From an uncultured bacterium (GTDB taxonomy: Bacteria; Planctomycetota; Phycisphaerae; Phycisphaerales; UBA1924), in the NCBI GenBank assembly GCA_903834785.1, contig CAILKP010000143.1, positions 1-50,667 on the forward strand: 50,667 nt of DNA. Reading direction: 5' to 3'. The translations under genes were made by a program, and so were the position numbers. This document shows positions 16,276-24,721 of the stretch, one piece after another. The notes below the pieces were generated by a model. That model was not told the origin of the DNA, did not search any database, and saw nothing but the letters and a program-made list of their open reading frames with translations. Position 1 is the stretch's first letter. Each line of letters begins with the position of its first letter.

Positions 16276-17808
16276 ATGAGCCGCATCAACACAAACCCCG
16301 CCTCCCTGATCGCCCAGCGGAATCTGACGCAGAACACCCGCACGCTCAATAACACGCTGGAGCGTCTGAGCACGGGTCTGCGGATCAACCGGGGCAAGGA
16401 TGACCCGGCCGGGCTGATCGCCAGCGAGAACCTCCGTGCGGAGAAGTCCGCACTGACCTCGGCGATCTCCAACGCCGAGCGGACCGACCAGCTGGTCAAC
16501 ATCGCAGAAGGCGGCCTGCAGGAACTCTCGAACCTGCTGACCGAACTCCGCGGCCTGGTGACGGCGACGGCCAACAACGGCGGCCTGTCGTCTGAAGAGA
16601 AGACGGCCAACCAGCTGCAGATCGACTCGATCCTGCAGACCGTCGACCGCCTGGCTGAGAGCACGAACTTCCAGGGTGTCAAGCTGCTGAACGGCAACTT
16701 TGACTTCAACACGAACAACGTGGCGACGGGGATCAGTGACTTTAAGGTCAACTCCGCGAAGGTTGCCAAGGGTGGCACCATCTCGGTGCAGGCCCTGGTC
16801 ACCAACTCTGCCCAGCAGGGTGCGCTCTACCTCTCGACCAACGGGGACTTGAACCTCGGCGGCGGCGGGAGCGGGCTGTTTACCATCGAAGTGACGGGCA
16901 GCCTGGGCAGCCGCGAACTGAGCTTCGCCAGCGGAACGACGCGGACGCAGATCATCGCGGCCATTAATACCTATTCGGATGTGACCGGTGTCGCCGCGTC
17001 GACCTTCACCTCCTCGGGCAGCAGTTCGGGCATCCGGCTGCTGAGCAATGAGTACGGATCAACCGCGTTCGTGGGTGTGCGGATCGTCAACGCGGCCAAT
17101 ATTCAGGGCAGCAACACCGGCATCTACGATACATTGAGCACCGACTCGAACACACCGACGGGGTCCGTGACAGCGTCGTTCACGTCCTCGAACGCCCGCA
17201 ACGGCATCCGCGATGCGGGCCAGGACCTTGCGGTCACCGTCAACGGAGTTGCGGCGACGAGCAAGGGCCGAACGGCGCGGATCAATACCGACTTCCTGGA
17301 TGTCGAGATCACCTTCGGGGCCAGTGTGGCCCAGGCACGAGGGTTGACCAACGCCTTTACCATCACGGGCGGCGGAGCTGAGTTCCAGCTTGCCAGCCGC
17401 GTGGACATCGCCGGCAAGGTTGCCATCGGCATCCAGAACGTGGCGACCCGAAAGCTGGGCAACAGCGACATCGGCTTCCTGAGCAATCTTGCCGCGGGCA
17501 AGCCGAGTAACGTGGTCGACGGCGACGTGGTCGCCTCGGCGAAGATCGTCGACGAAGCGATCAGGCAGATTTCGTCGCTGCGAGGCCGGCTGGGCGCGTT
17601 CCAGAAGAACACCGTCGGTGCGACGATCCGGAACCTGTCGATCAGCCTTGAGAACTCCGCGGCGGCCGAGTCCGTCATCCGCGATGCCGACTTTGCCAGC
17701 GAAACTGCTGCCCTTACGCGGTCGCAGATCCTCTCGCAGGCGGCACAGAACTCACTGGGCCTGGCCAACTCGGCCCCGCAGTCGGCCCTGCAGTTGCTGC
17801 GAGCCTGA
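16276..17808 (+). CDS. fliC: Flagellin B
   Basis: 510 residues from ATG 16276, after GGAG. It has the same domain order as flagellin A and the same length. The D0/D1 ends are nearly identical (MSRINTNPASLIAQRNL; LERLSTGLRINRGKDDPAGL; 'SISLENSAAAESVIRDADFA'; ALQLLRA), while the central surface domain has many substitutions (for example TNNVATGISDF against SSSVAAGVTDF). Two filament proteins may form distinct filament segments or allow surface variation. It has its own leader and terminator, so the genes can be expressed separately. No other flagellar gene lies in the window. Confidence 0.95.
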   Translation: MSRINTNPASLIAQRNLTQNTRTLNNTLERLSTGLRINRGKDDPAGLIASENLRAEKSALTSAISNAERTDQLVNIAEGGLQELSNLLTELRGLVTATANNGGLSSEEKTANQLQIDSILQTVDRLAESTNFQGVKLLNGNFDFNTNNVATGISDFKVNSAKVAKGGTISVQALVTNSAQQGALYLSTNGDLNLGGGGSGLFTIEVTGSLGSRELSFASGTTRTQIIAAINTYSDVTGVAASTFTSSGSSSGIRLLSNEYGSTAFVGVRIVNAANIQGSNTGIYDTLSTDSNTPTGSVTASFTSSNARNGIRDAGQDLAVTVNGVAATSKGRTARINTDFLDVEITFGASVAQARGLTNAFTITGGGAEFQLASRVDIAGKVAIGIQNVATRKLGNSDIGFLSNLAAGKPSNVVDGDVVASAKIVDEAIRQISSLRGRLGAFQKNTVGATIRNLSISLENSAAAESVIRDADFASETAALTRSQILSQAAQNSLGLANSAPQSALQLLRA

Positions 17809-17836
17809 TCAAGCGAAAGCTGAGACGATTCGTACA

Positions 17837-17869
17837 CGCCCCGGCCCCCGCCGGGGCGTTTTCTTTTGG
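17837..17869 (+). terminator. Rho-independent terminator of flagellin B
   Basis: CGCCCCGG (17837-17844) pairs with CCGGGGCG (17851-17858), followed by TTTTCTTTT. Confidence 0.85.
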
Positions 17870-17882
17870 CCACACCGGAGGC

Positions 17883-19100
17883 GTGGATCGCCACAACGCG
17901 CAACAATCGGCCGTGGCGAAGGTCCCCGGCGACAAAGCGATCGATTCAACCGCGGGCGTGAAGCTGCCGCCGCGGACGGCCAAGCAGCGGGCGCGGGCGG
18001 GCTCGATGACGGCGGCGCAGCAGTCGCGTCTGCTGGCGGCGTTTGGTGAGGACCGGCCGGTGATTGAGAGCTTTCTGGCGTGGCTGCGGGTGGAAGCGGG
18101 GCTGTCACCGAACACTTCGGCCGCGTATCTGCGGGATTTGAGCGATCTGAAGGGGTACCTGGTCGGGGAACTGCCGACTGCACGAACGCGGCTGGCGGAG
18201 GCGACGGCGCGGGAGCTGTCGGACCATCTGGCGTGGCTGAAAACCAGGGGGACGACGGATGCGACCAAGGCGCGGACCGGGGACCGGCTGGCCGCCTCAT
18301 CGGTGGTGCGGCATCTGGCGACGATCAAGGTGTTTTACCGCTTCCTGGTCGGGCGGGGCGTGATTGCCAAGTCTCCGGCAGACGCGATTGAACGGCCGAC
18401 GCGGTGGAAGCGGCTGCCGACGGTGCTTTCACCGAATCAGGCCAAGCGGCTGATTGACTTTGGCCGCGGCGCGACGAAGCGGCCGGCGGCAGAGCGTACC
18501 GGACGGGTCGATTCGGCGGAGTCGCCTGCCGCGGGATCGAAACATGGGGCTGATGACCGGGGCAGCGCGGTTGAGGATGCGCTGAATCAACGGGACCGGG
18601 TGCTGCTGGACCTGCTGTACTCGTGCGGGGTCCGCGCCAGTGAGGCGGCGGGGATCCGGGCCGAGGACATCAAGCCGGAGCTGGGTGTGGTGCTGGTGAC
18701 GGGCAAGGGCAACAAGCAGCGGGTGGTGCCGATCGGCAAACCCGCGCTGGCGGCGGCGATGGAGTTTGTGGCGGTGCACCGCAAGGTGCTGCTGGCGGCG
18801 CGGCCGGACCACGGCTCGCTGCTGCTGTCACGGACCGGACGTGCACTGGAGCGAGTGGCGGTGTGGCAGATCGTCAAGCGGCACGGGCGGGCGAGCGGCA
18901 ATGAGAAGGTGTATCCGCATGCGCTGCGGCACTCGTTTGCGACGCACCTGCTGGCCGGCGGGGCGGACCTGCGGTCGGTGCAGGAGATGCTGGGTCACAG
19001 CGACATCACAACCACGCAGATCTACACGCACGTGGACCGGACGCGGCTGAAGCAGGTGATTGACACGCACCATCCGCGGGAGCGGCGGAAGACGAAGTAA
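17883..19100 (+). CDS. xerD: Tyrosine recombinase, XerC/XerD type
   Basis: 405 residues from GTG 17883. Xer enzymes resolve chromosome dimers at dif. The N-terminal SAM-like core-binding domain (about 58-170, 'FLAWLRVEAGLSPNTSAAYL') precedes the catalytic domain. All catalytic residues are present: R251 (CGVRASEA), K275 (TGKGNKQR), H346 and R349 (HALRHSFATHLL), H372 (GHSDITTTQIYTHV) and nucleophile Y381. The length exceeds the usual 300 residues for two reasons: an unusual 50-60 residue N-terminal extension, and an insert of roughly 40 hydrophilic residues (about 200-235) before the catalytic Arg. The GTG follows GGAGG by one base, too close for a ribosome site, so the true start may be downstream (for example ATG 18006). 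It is the only recombinase here and has no integrase context. Confidence 0.88.
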   Translation: MDRHNAQQSAVAKVPGDKAIDSTAGVKLPPRTAKQRARAGSMTAAQQSRLLAAFGEDRPVIESFLAWLRVEAGLSPNTSAAYLRDLSDLKGYLVGELPTARTRLAEATARELSDHLAWLKTRGTTDATKARTGDRLAASSVVRHLATIKVFYRFLVGRGVIAKSPADAIERPTRWKRLPTVLSPNQAKRLIDFGRGATKRPAAERTGRVDSAESPAAGSKHGADDRGSAVEDALNQRDRVLLDLLYSCGVRASEAAGIRAEDIKPELGVVLVTGKGNKQRVVPIGKPALAAAMEFVAVHRKVLLAARPDHGSLLLSRTGRALERVAVWQIVKRHGRASGNEKVYPHALRHSFATHLLAGGADLRSVQEMLGHSDITTTQIYTHVDRTRLKQVIDTHHPRERRKTK

Positions 19101-19131
19101 CGGCGGCGAGGGGCAGCACGCGGTCGGTCGC

Positions 19132-19371
19132 TTATGCGCGGGAACAGGAGCCGGCGTTCTTGCCGCAGGGGCAGCAGCCGCCCATGGGCAGCGACGCACT
19201 GGAAGCACCGCCAGCGGGGGCACCACCCTGGGCGGCGAAGGTGGACATCATGCGTTTGAAAGTGCGGCCTTTGCCGTCGGGATCGGGCACGGGCTTGTCG
19301 GCATCGGCCATGGGGCGCATGAGCTCGATGACGGCCCCGTCCTGCTCGCTCTGGTACTCGTAGATCGGCAT
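19132..19371 (-). CDS. Small FmdB-like protein, degenerate zinc ribbon
   Basis: 79 residues starting MPIYEYQSEQDG, the hallmark N-terminus of FmdB-family small zinc-ribbon proteins. In the family, MPIYEY is followed by a CxxC pair, but here those positions are Ser and Asp; the expected second CxxC is also missing. The only cysteines are in a C-terminal tail, GGCCPCGKNAGSC, which could still bind a metal. The middle holds 'DPDGKGRTFKRMMSTFA'. Function is unknown in the family. There is no Shine-Dalgarno sequence; TATACT lies five bases before the ATG, so the mRNA could be leaderless. A GTG six codons upstream is possible but less likely. The gene lies just after a terminator hairpin of the upstream leftward gene. 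Confidence 0.7.
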   Translation of the reverse strand: MPIYEYQSEQDGAVIELMRPMADADKPVPDPDGKGRTFKRMMSTFAAQGGAPAGGASSASLPMGGCCPCGKNAGSCSRA

Positions 19372-19388
19372 GAGGGAGTATAGAAACA

Positions 19389-19418
19389 CAGCGGCCCCGC
19401 GTGGATGCGGGGCCGCTG
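19389..19418 (-). terminator. Terminator hairpin of the pseudopilin gene
   Basis: CAGCGGCCCCGC (19389-19400) pairs perfectly with GCGGGGCCGCTG (19407-19418) over six bases. On the minus strand it is followed by TGTTTCTATA. Confidence 0.65.
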
Positions 19419-19462
19419 GAGGGAGACTGGTGAACCGGACGTGCCGGTGTGCCGCGGGGGGA

Positions 19463-20440
19463 TCAGTCGATGGTCTGCAGGCGGCGGCTGCGGGTGTTGT
19501 CGAGCTGGTTGACGCTCTGGGCCTGGGGAGCGGCGGGGTTGTAGGGGTCGAAGAAGGTGGCCTGCACGTTGGACTTGACCAGGTCGGCGTGGCCGTCGGT
19601 GAAGACGAAGTTGGCGCCCTCGGTGCCGTGGTTGTCCCACTTCTGGTAGAAGCCGGGACGGATGCTCAGATCGCCGGTGCGGTCGCGGTCATCGAAGTAC
19701 CAGGCGCGGGTGCTGAGGTCGGGGCCGTTGGTCTCGTCGCCCCAGAGTGGCGCGGGCTTGAGGATGCGGCCTTCATCGGTCTTGAATCCGGCGATGTACA
19801 TGTAGCTGATGTTGTAGTGAATCACGTCCTGCACAGAACCGGGTGCCTGGGGGGACATGGGCAGGGCGGTGCCATAGGAGGGGGCATTGGAGGGACTGAA
19901 CTGGGTGCCGCCGAGGTAGTACTTGTCAGCGGTGTCGCTCTGGCACTTCAGGACACCGAAGCCCTCGATGTAGCCGGCCAGGAGCGGGTTGGTGTTGGCC
20001 GCATCGCGGAAATCAACGGCGGCGGCGTACCGAGCGGCGTCGAGGGTGGCTGCACCGCGGTAGCCAACCTTGTCGGGCGAGTCGGTGGGGACCTGAAAGA
20101 GGGAGAACAGGCCAGCGACACCACCGAAGACCCACTGGTCGGTGAGGACGCGATCGGCGGGGTTGGGGGAGTTCCAAGCGGTGCGAGCGGCCTGGGTGAA
20201 GGGCAGGACGGGGTACCAGCTCTTGTTGTCGCTGGAATAGGTGGTCATGGCCAGCCCCATCTGACGGGTGCCGGAGAGGCAGGCGGTCAGACGTGCGGCG
20301 GCGCGGGCCTTGCCGAGGGCGGGCAGGAGGATTCCGACGAGCAGCGCGATGATGGCGATGACGACGAGCAGTTCGATCAACGTGAAGCCGCCGCGGGCGA
20401 GCCGGGTGGGGGCACGCAGGCCAGAAGTCTTAGAACGCAT
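19463..20440 (-). CDS. Pseudopilin-like protein (DUF1559-like)
   Basis: 325 residues from ATG 20440 after AGGAAGG; a GTG one codon upstream is an alternative. The N-terminus [20 protein letters not shown] is a long basic leader running into the prepilin motif [20 protein letters not shown], cleaved between Gly and Phe. It continues [20 protein letters not shown] as in the family. The C-terminal part contains '[18 protein letters not shown]', the His...Asp-Gly signature of Planctomycete pseudopilins. The globular domain is rich in Tyr/Trp/Asp. It is probably surface-exposed or part of a secretion pseudopilus; no partner genes are adjacent. It is separated from its divergent neighbour by 520 bases with several hairpins in its leader. 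Confidence 0.88.
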   Translation of the reverse strand: MRSKTSGLRAPTRLARGGFTLIELLVVIAIIALLVGILLPALGKARAAARLTACLSGTRQMGLAMTTYSSDNKSWYPVLPFTQAARTAWNSPNPADRVLTDQWVFGGVAGLFSLFQVPTDSPDKVGYRGAATLDAARYAAAVDFRDAANTNPLLAGYIEGFGVLKCQSDTADKYYLGGTQFSPSNAPSYGTALPMSPQAPGSVQDVIHYNISYMYIAGFKTDEGRILKPAPLWGDETNGPDLSTRAWYFDDRDRTGDLSIRPGFYQKWDNHGTEGANFVFTDGHADLVKSNVQATFFDPYNPAAPQAQSVNQLDNTRSRRLQTID

Positions 20441-20960
20441 CACAATCCGCCTTCCTGTCAGGGGGTCAGTACGAGAACAGCGATGAAATCGCTGCCATGT
20501 ACATTATCGACCGCGAGAGGTCGACTGCAAGCGTGAAACGAGTTACATGTCCGGTTGTCGGACAGATCCGGGTGCCGGGGGCTATAAATCAGTATTTTTA
20601 CCTATTGACATTGAGAAACTGAACATTGTTATCAGCACCGCGCGTTGGAGCACTACAGGCCGAATTGAACGATTTTAGGGTGTATTTTCGGACGCTGGGC
20701 ACGAATTGAACGAATGGAAGTTGTGTGCGGAGGGACGAAAGAACTGAAACGGTTTCAGGGCGCAGAACACGCGTGAAATGCTTGGTTTTGCTGTGATTGT
20801 CACTAAGGCGAGTTACACTTGACCGCAAGCCACGGGCGCGGGTGTACCGCGTTTTTGACCCATCACGGATCCGTGGCCGTTCTCGATCTGGCGGTCGTGC
20901 GCACCCGCCATTGATGAGACCGGTTTCAGTTTTACCTTCCACTGCTTTGGAGCAATAGAG
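20441..20960. other. 520-base divergent intergenic region with inverted and direct repeats
   Basis: No gene is seen. On the pseudopilin side three short palindromic hairpins occur: CAGCGAT/ATCGCTG (20478-20494), TCGACC/GGTCGA (20508-20525) and GTCCG/CGGAC (about 20552-20566). In the middle, TTGACA at about 20605 resembles a -35 box without a clear -10. The 12-mer CGAATTGAACGA is repeated at 20661 and 20702. The region is AT-richer than the genes. Confidence 0.55.
20661..20713. repeat. Direct repeat CGAATTGAACGA, two copies
   Basis: Exact copies lie at 20661-20672 and 20702-20713. The 41-base period is close to four helical turns, as expected for paired regulator sites, upstream of the dockerin protein gene. 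Confidence 0.45.
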
Positions 20961-23147
20961 ATGAATACGAGCAAGCTCATGTCCGCCGCCGCCCTGTTTG
21001 GTATCGCGGGTCTCGCGGTTGCCGCCCCGACTGTCAACGGCGTGAACGCTGAGGCTGACGGCTACGGCCAGCCGCTGTACGTGAACACCGCCAACCCGAC
21101 GAGCTTCGGCGACAACCAGCTGGTGGCGTCGGTCGGCGACCCCGAACTGGTGACCAAGGGCATCGAGATTCGGATTCCGCTGGCGGACATCGGGTACACC
21201 TCGGGTGCGATTCGCTTCTCGCTGATGGTTAACGGCGGCAATCACGGCTTCCTGTCGAACCAGGTGCTGGCTTCGCTGCCGGGCAACACCGCCAACCTGG
21301 GCAACCCGGCGGTGGTGGACTTCACGACGATCGCGGGCAATCAGTTCATCTCGATCACCCCGGCGAACGCGACGACGGCGCCGGTGATCGACGGCACGCG
21401 TGAGGCGGCTTACGGCGTGAACCTGGCGCCCGGCAACGCCCGCATTCAGGGCAACTACACGGGCTTCGGCGATGCGACGCACGGCAACCGCTCGGGCCGC
21501 AACGGCGGTCCCGGCAACGACGGCTCGGAGATCGACGGGTTCTACGTCCGCCGCGATGCGACGTTCCTGTACGTGTTCATCGCCGGCAACCTGGAGGACA
21601 ACGGCAACAAGCTGGAGCTGTTCATCGACAGCAAGGCGGGCGGCCAGAACCAGCTCGCCGGCCTGCCGGGTGACTTTGCCAACATGAACGGCATGAAGTT
21701 CGACGCCGGCTTTGATGCCGACTACCTGTACTCGTTCTTCTGCTACGGCACGACGGGCCCGGCGGTGACGAACGTGGGCATCGACGCGGTGGATCTGGCG
21801 ACGAGCACGCAGACGTTCCTTGGCCTGAACCGCATGACGGACGCCGCGGCGGTTGAGCCCTCGCTGTACATCGAGGATGTGAACCTGCCGGGCACGTACG
21901 TGGTGCAGCCGGGTGGCACGCGGCTGGCGATCGACAACTCGAACATCGCCGGTGTGGTGGGCCAGACTGTCGGCGGCAGCGCCGACAACTCGACGGGTTC
22001 GGAGATCGACGCGGTGTACGCGAAGGTTGAGAACAACCGGCTGTTCGTGATGGTCACGGGCAACCTGCAGTCGAGCTTCAACAAGCTGGAGCTGTTCTTT
22101 GACGTCCGCTCGGGCGGCCAGAGCCGCCTTCGCGGTGCGAGCAACCTGCTGAACAACTACAACGGCAACCCGGCCATCGACTTTAACTGCCTGCGCCGCA
22201 TGGGCAGCAGCGATGCGGCGATGGCCGATGTGTTTGCCGGCATCACGACCGAGGCGATCGACGGCCTGAAGTTTGATGATGGCTTCACGGCCGACTACTA
22301 CATGAACCTGACGACCGGCGGCAGCCCGATCCAGGTCTACACGAACGTCGCGTTCCTGCGGACCAACGGTCTGCGGCTTGACCCGCTGACTTTCGCCAGC
22401 CAGGACTACACGGGCTGGGAGGGCGGCAACAAGCTGGACTTCAACCCGATCAACTTCACGGGTCGCAGCACGCCGATCGCGACGTCTCCGACGGGTGACG
22501 GCGAGCTGTTCAGCAGCTTCGGCCCGCGCACGCTGACGGCCGGCCTGCCCGACACGGCGACGCCGCCGTACAGCCCGGACAACCCCTTCAACACGCCGCC
22601 GGTGAGCCTGACGGGCACCCCGGGCCTGATCGATTCTGCGATCAACAACTCCAACACGGCCGGCATCACCGCCGCCGCGGCCAGCGAGGCGCTGGCGCTG
22701 GCGGTGACGACGGGCATGGAGTTCTCGATCGACCTGGCCGAGCTGGGCTGGGACGGCACGAGCAACATCAAGATCTGCGGCTTCATCAACGGCAGCGATC
22801 ACGGCTTTGCCAGCAACCAGGTCTTCGGCGGCCTGCCGGCCGGCGCGGCCAGCCTTGGCGAGATCCGCAACGTGAACTTTGCCGCGATCGCGGGCAACCA
22901 GTACGTCGAGATCGTGATCAACCCGCCCACGGCGGCCTGCCTGGCTGACGTTGTGGCCGACGGCAGCGTTGACGGCAGCGACTTCATCGCCTTTATCAAC
23001 AGCTTCGCCATCGGTGATGCGTCGGTTGATCCGGCGGCCGATGTCGCCGGCGGCGGCGATCCGAACCTGCCCGAGGGTGGCCCGGATGGCACCATCGACG
23101 GTACCGACTTCATCGCGTTCATCAACGCGTTTGCTGCGGGCTGCTAA
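20961..23147 (+). CDS. Large secreted protein with A-B-B'-A' repeats and GC-type dockerin
   Basis: 728 residues from ATG 20961, after GGAG. The signal peptide is about 1-22, ending VAA. Two kinds of internal repeat occur. Module A is at about 46-135 ('MVNGGNHGFLSNQVLASLPG', AGNQFISI) and again at about 582-655 ('FINGSDHGFASNQVFGGLPA', AGNQYVEI). Module B is at about 187-240 (GSEIDGFYVRR, GNKLELFIDSKAGGQ) and at about 346-400 (GSEIDAVYAKV, FNKLELFFDVRSGGQ). The C-terminal 70 residues hold two EF-hand-like loops (DGSVDGSDFIAFINSF; DGTIDGTDFIAFINAF) and end in Gly-Cys, matching the module called GC-type dockerin in Phycisphaerae. The body resembles no enzyme I know; an adhesive or surface-layer role is inference. 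Confidence 0.85.
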   Translation: MNTSKLMSAAALFGIAGLAVAAPTVNGVNAEADGYGQPLYVNTANPTSFGDNQLVASVGDPELVTKGIEIRIPLADIGYTSGAIRFSLMVNGGNHGFLSNQVLASLPGNTANLGNPAVVDFTTIAGNQFISITPANATTAPVIDGTREAAYGVNLAPGNARIQGNYTGFGDATHGNRSGRNGGPGNDGSEIDGFYVRRDATFLYVFIAGNLEDNGNKLELFIDSKAGGQNQLAGLPGDFANMNGMKFDAGFDADYLYSFFCYGTTGPAVTNVGIDAVDLATSTQTFLGLNRMTDAAAVEPSLYIEDVNLPGTYVVQPGGTRLAIDNSNIAGVVGQTVGGSADNSTGSEIDAVYAKVENNRLFVMVTGNLQSSFNKLELFFDVRSGGQSRLRGASNLLNNYNGNPAIDFNCLRRMGSSDAAMADVFAGITTEAIDGLKFDDGFTADYYMNLTTGGSPIQVYTNVAFLRTNGLRLDPLTFASQDYTGWEGGNKLDFNPINFTGRSTPIATSPTGDGELFSSFGPRTLTAGLPDTATPPYSPDNPFNTPPVSLTGTPGLIDSAINNSNTAGITAAAASEALALAVTTGMEFSIDLAELGWDGTSNIKICGFINGSDHGFASNQVFGGLPAGAASLGEIRNVNFAAIAGNQYVEIVINPPTAACLADVVADGSVDGSDFIAFINSFAIGDASVDPAADVAGGGDPNLPEGGPDGTIDGTDFIAFINAFAAGC
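22927..23147 (+). other. GC-type dockerin module (copy 1)
   Basis: Encodes the C-terminal paired calcium-loop module, starting near CLADVVADGSVDG and ending AAGC. It is closely similar to the module encoded at 49735-49963 in an unrelated protein. Confidence 0.75.
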
Positions 23148-23244
23148 GCAGCACGGAGGATTCGGCACGGTGATCCGTGTCTGACTGCCACCTGAACTGT
23201 TCCTGAGTCAGGATGCAAATCCGGCACAGGCATCTGAGTGATAC

Positions 23245-23276
23245 GGCCCCGGCGGCAACGCCGGGGCCTTTTTTTT
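23245..23276 (+). terminator. Rho-independent terminator of the dockerin protein gene
   Basis: GGCCCCGGC (23245-23253) pairs with GCCGGGGCC (23260-23268), followed by eight T residues. Confidence 0.9.
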
Positions 23277-23437
23277 GGCAGCAGGCCGGCGAGGGCGATG
23301 TGCCGTGGGGCGGGGCGGGGCGACGCGGCACGCAGCTGCGTGCGGACGCGCGAACGAACGGCCCGGGTCGGGGACTGGGCGGGACGAGCCGAGCGAGGGA
23401 TCGGGCAAGGTGTCGGGCGGGGAACCGGACGGGAAGA

Positions 23438-24721
23438 TCAGCCCAGCGGGCGGAGCTGACGGACGACATCGGTGCGATAACCGATGACCGCGGGGATGAG
23501 GCCTGCGAGCATGGAAAGCCCGAGGGTGCCGAGGATAACGATCACAACGTCGCGCGGGTCGGGCTGGAGGCGGAGGACGAGGCCGAGCTCGCTTTGGACG
23601 ATGCCGACGGCGACGAAGCCGCCGAGGACGAAGAGGAGAAGGCCAGCGGCGGCACCGATGAGGCCGACGATGGCCGACTCGGTGATCACCAGGCCGGCGA
23701 TTCGCATGGGGGTGGCGCCCAGAACGCGGAGGACGGCGATCTGGCGGCGGCGCTGCTCCATGCTGTTGTACAGGGCGAGCATGACGCTGACGGCGGAGCT
23801 GGCCAGCACGACCCATGCGATGACCAGGACGATGCGGTCGACGTTGCCGACGATGCGAAGGAGGTTGGTGACCTCATCGGAGGGGCGGGCGACGGTGAGG
23901 CGGACATCCTTGCGCAGGTCGCTGTAGGCCATGCCGATTGCCGGGCCGGCATCGGAGCCTTCGCGGGTGCGTGCCCGCATGTAGATTCCGGTGATGAGCT
24001 TCTCGGATTCCTTGAGGTTGGCCTCGGTGGGCTCCACGGCGGCGGGGCCGGACTCGGCGTGGCGGGCATCATCAGCGTGCATGATCCAGGTGGCCATGAG
24101 CGACATGAAGACGGCGCGATCATGGGGCGAGCCGGTGGGCTTGAGCACACCGACGACGGTGAAGGGATGATCGTCGTGCTGGTGGCCGTTCTTGTCGGTG
24201 CCGTGGGTGATGACGATGGTGTCGCCGACGCGGATGCCGGTGCCGCGGGCTGCATCGGCACCCAGGACGATTTCCCATATGCCGGACTCACCGGAGGAGA
24301 GACCGCGGCCCTGTGCGAACTGCCAGGCTTCACCGTCGACGGGCTCGAACTTTGTGAACAGCTCGGGCGTGCTGGCGATGGTGGGGAAGCCGCGGAAGCT
24401 GTCGCCGTGCTGAACGGGGATGGACCAGGCGAGCCGCGGGTCGGCGCTGAGCTTCTCGTAAAGTGCCCAGGTGAGCGGGCGGCGAGGTGCGCGGGCGTAG
24501 AAGATGCTGTTGAGGACGCCAGAGAGCGGCGAGTCGTCGGCACAGACGAGGATGTGCATGTTGCCGGTGCCGCGGAGGAAGGCCCGGGCGGCGGACTCGC
24601 GGAGAGCCAGGAGCGTGAGCAGGAGTGCGACGGCAACGGCGACCATGATGGCCGTGGTGGCGGTGGAGAAGGACCGGTGGCGGAGCGACCGCGCGACGAT
24701 CTTCATATCAGAGAGTGCCAT
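23438..24721 (-). CDS. MacB/FtsX-type ABC transporter permease
   Basis: 427 residues from ATG 24721 (MALSDMKIVARSLRHR). The start lies inside the 3' end of the ATPase gene, with a 14-base overlap, which indicates translational coupling. Topology is typical of MacB-like FtsX permeases: TM1 (about 19-40), a large periplasmic domain of about 240 residues, then three C-terminal TM helices with the FtsX motif 'YNSMEQRRRQIAVLRVLGAT' between the first two and 'YRTDVVRQLRPLG' at the end. Such permeases use mechanotransmission to drive export or lipoprotein and peptide extrusion with a partner fusion protein. The fusion-protein gene lies 1 kb upstream on the same strand, past the tRNA. Confidence 0.9.
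   Translation of the reverse strand: MALSDMKIVARSLRHRSFSTATTAIMVAVAVALLLTLLALRESAARAFLRGTGNMHILVCADDSPLSGVLNSIFYARAPRRPLTWALYEKLSADPRLAWSIPVQHGDSFRGFPTIASTPELFTKFEPVDGEAWQFAQGRGLSSGESGIWEIVLGADAARGTGIRVGDTIVITHGTDKNGHQHDDHPFTVVGVLKPTGSPHDRAVFMSLMATWIMHADDARHAESGPAAVEPTEANLKESEKLITGIYMRARTREGSDAGPAIGMAYSDLRKDVRLTVARPSDEVTNLLRIVGNVDRIVLVIAWVVLASSAVSVMLALYNSMEQRRRQIAVLRVLGATPMRIAGLVITESAIVGLIGAAAGLLLFVLGGFVAVGIVQSELGLVLRLQPDPRDVVIVILGTLGLSMLAGLIPAVIGYRTDVVRQLRPLG

Noticed and set aside
20577..20640. Sigma-70 promoter with TTGACA near 20605
   Set aside because: No acceptable -10 hexamer is found at 16-18 bases.
20598..23168. 856-residue leftward frame opposite the dockerin gene
   Set aside because: It is rich in Arg/Val/His/Ala/Asp, typical of a GC-rich antisense shadow, and has no recognisable motif.
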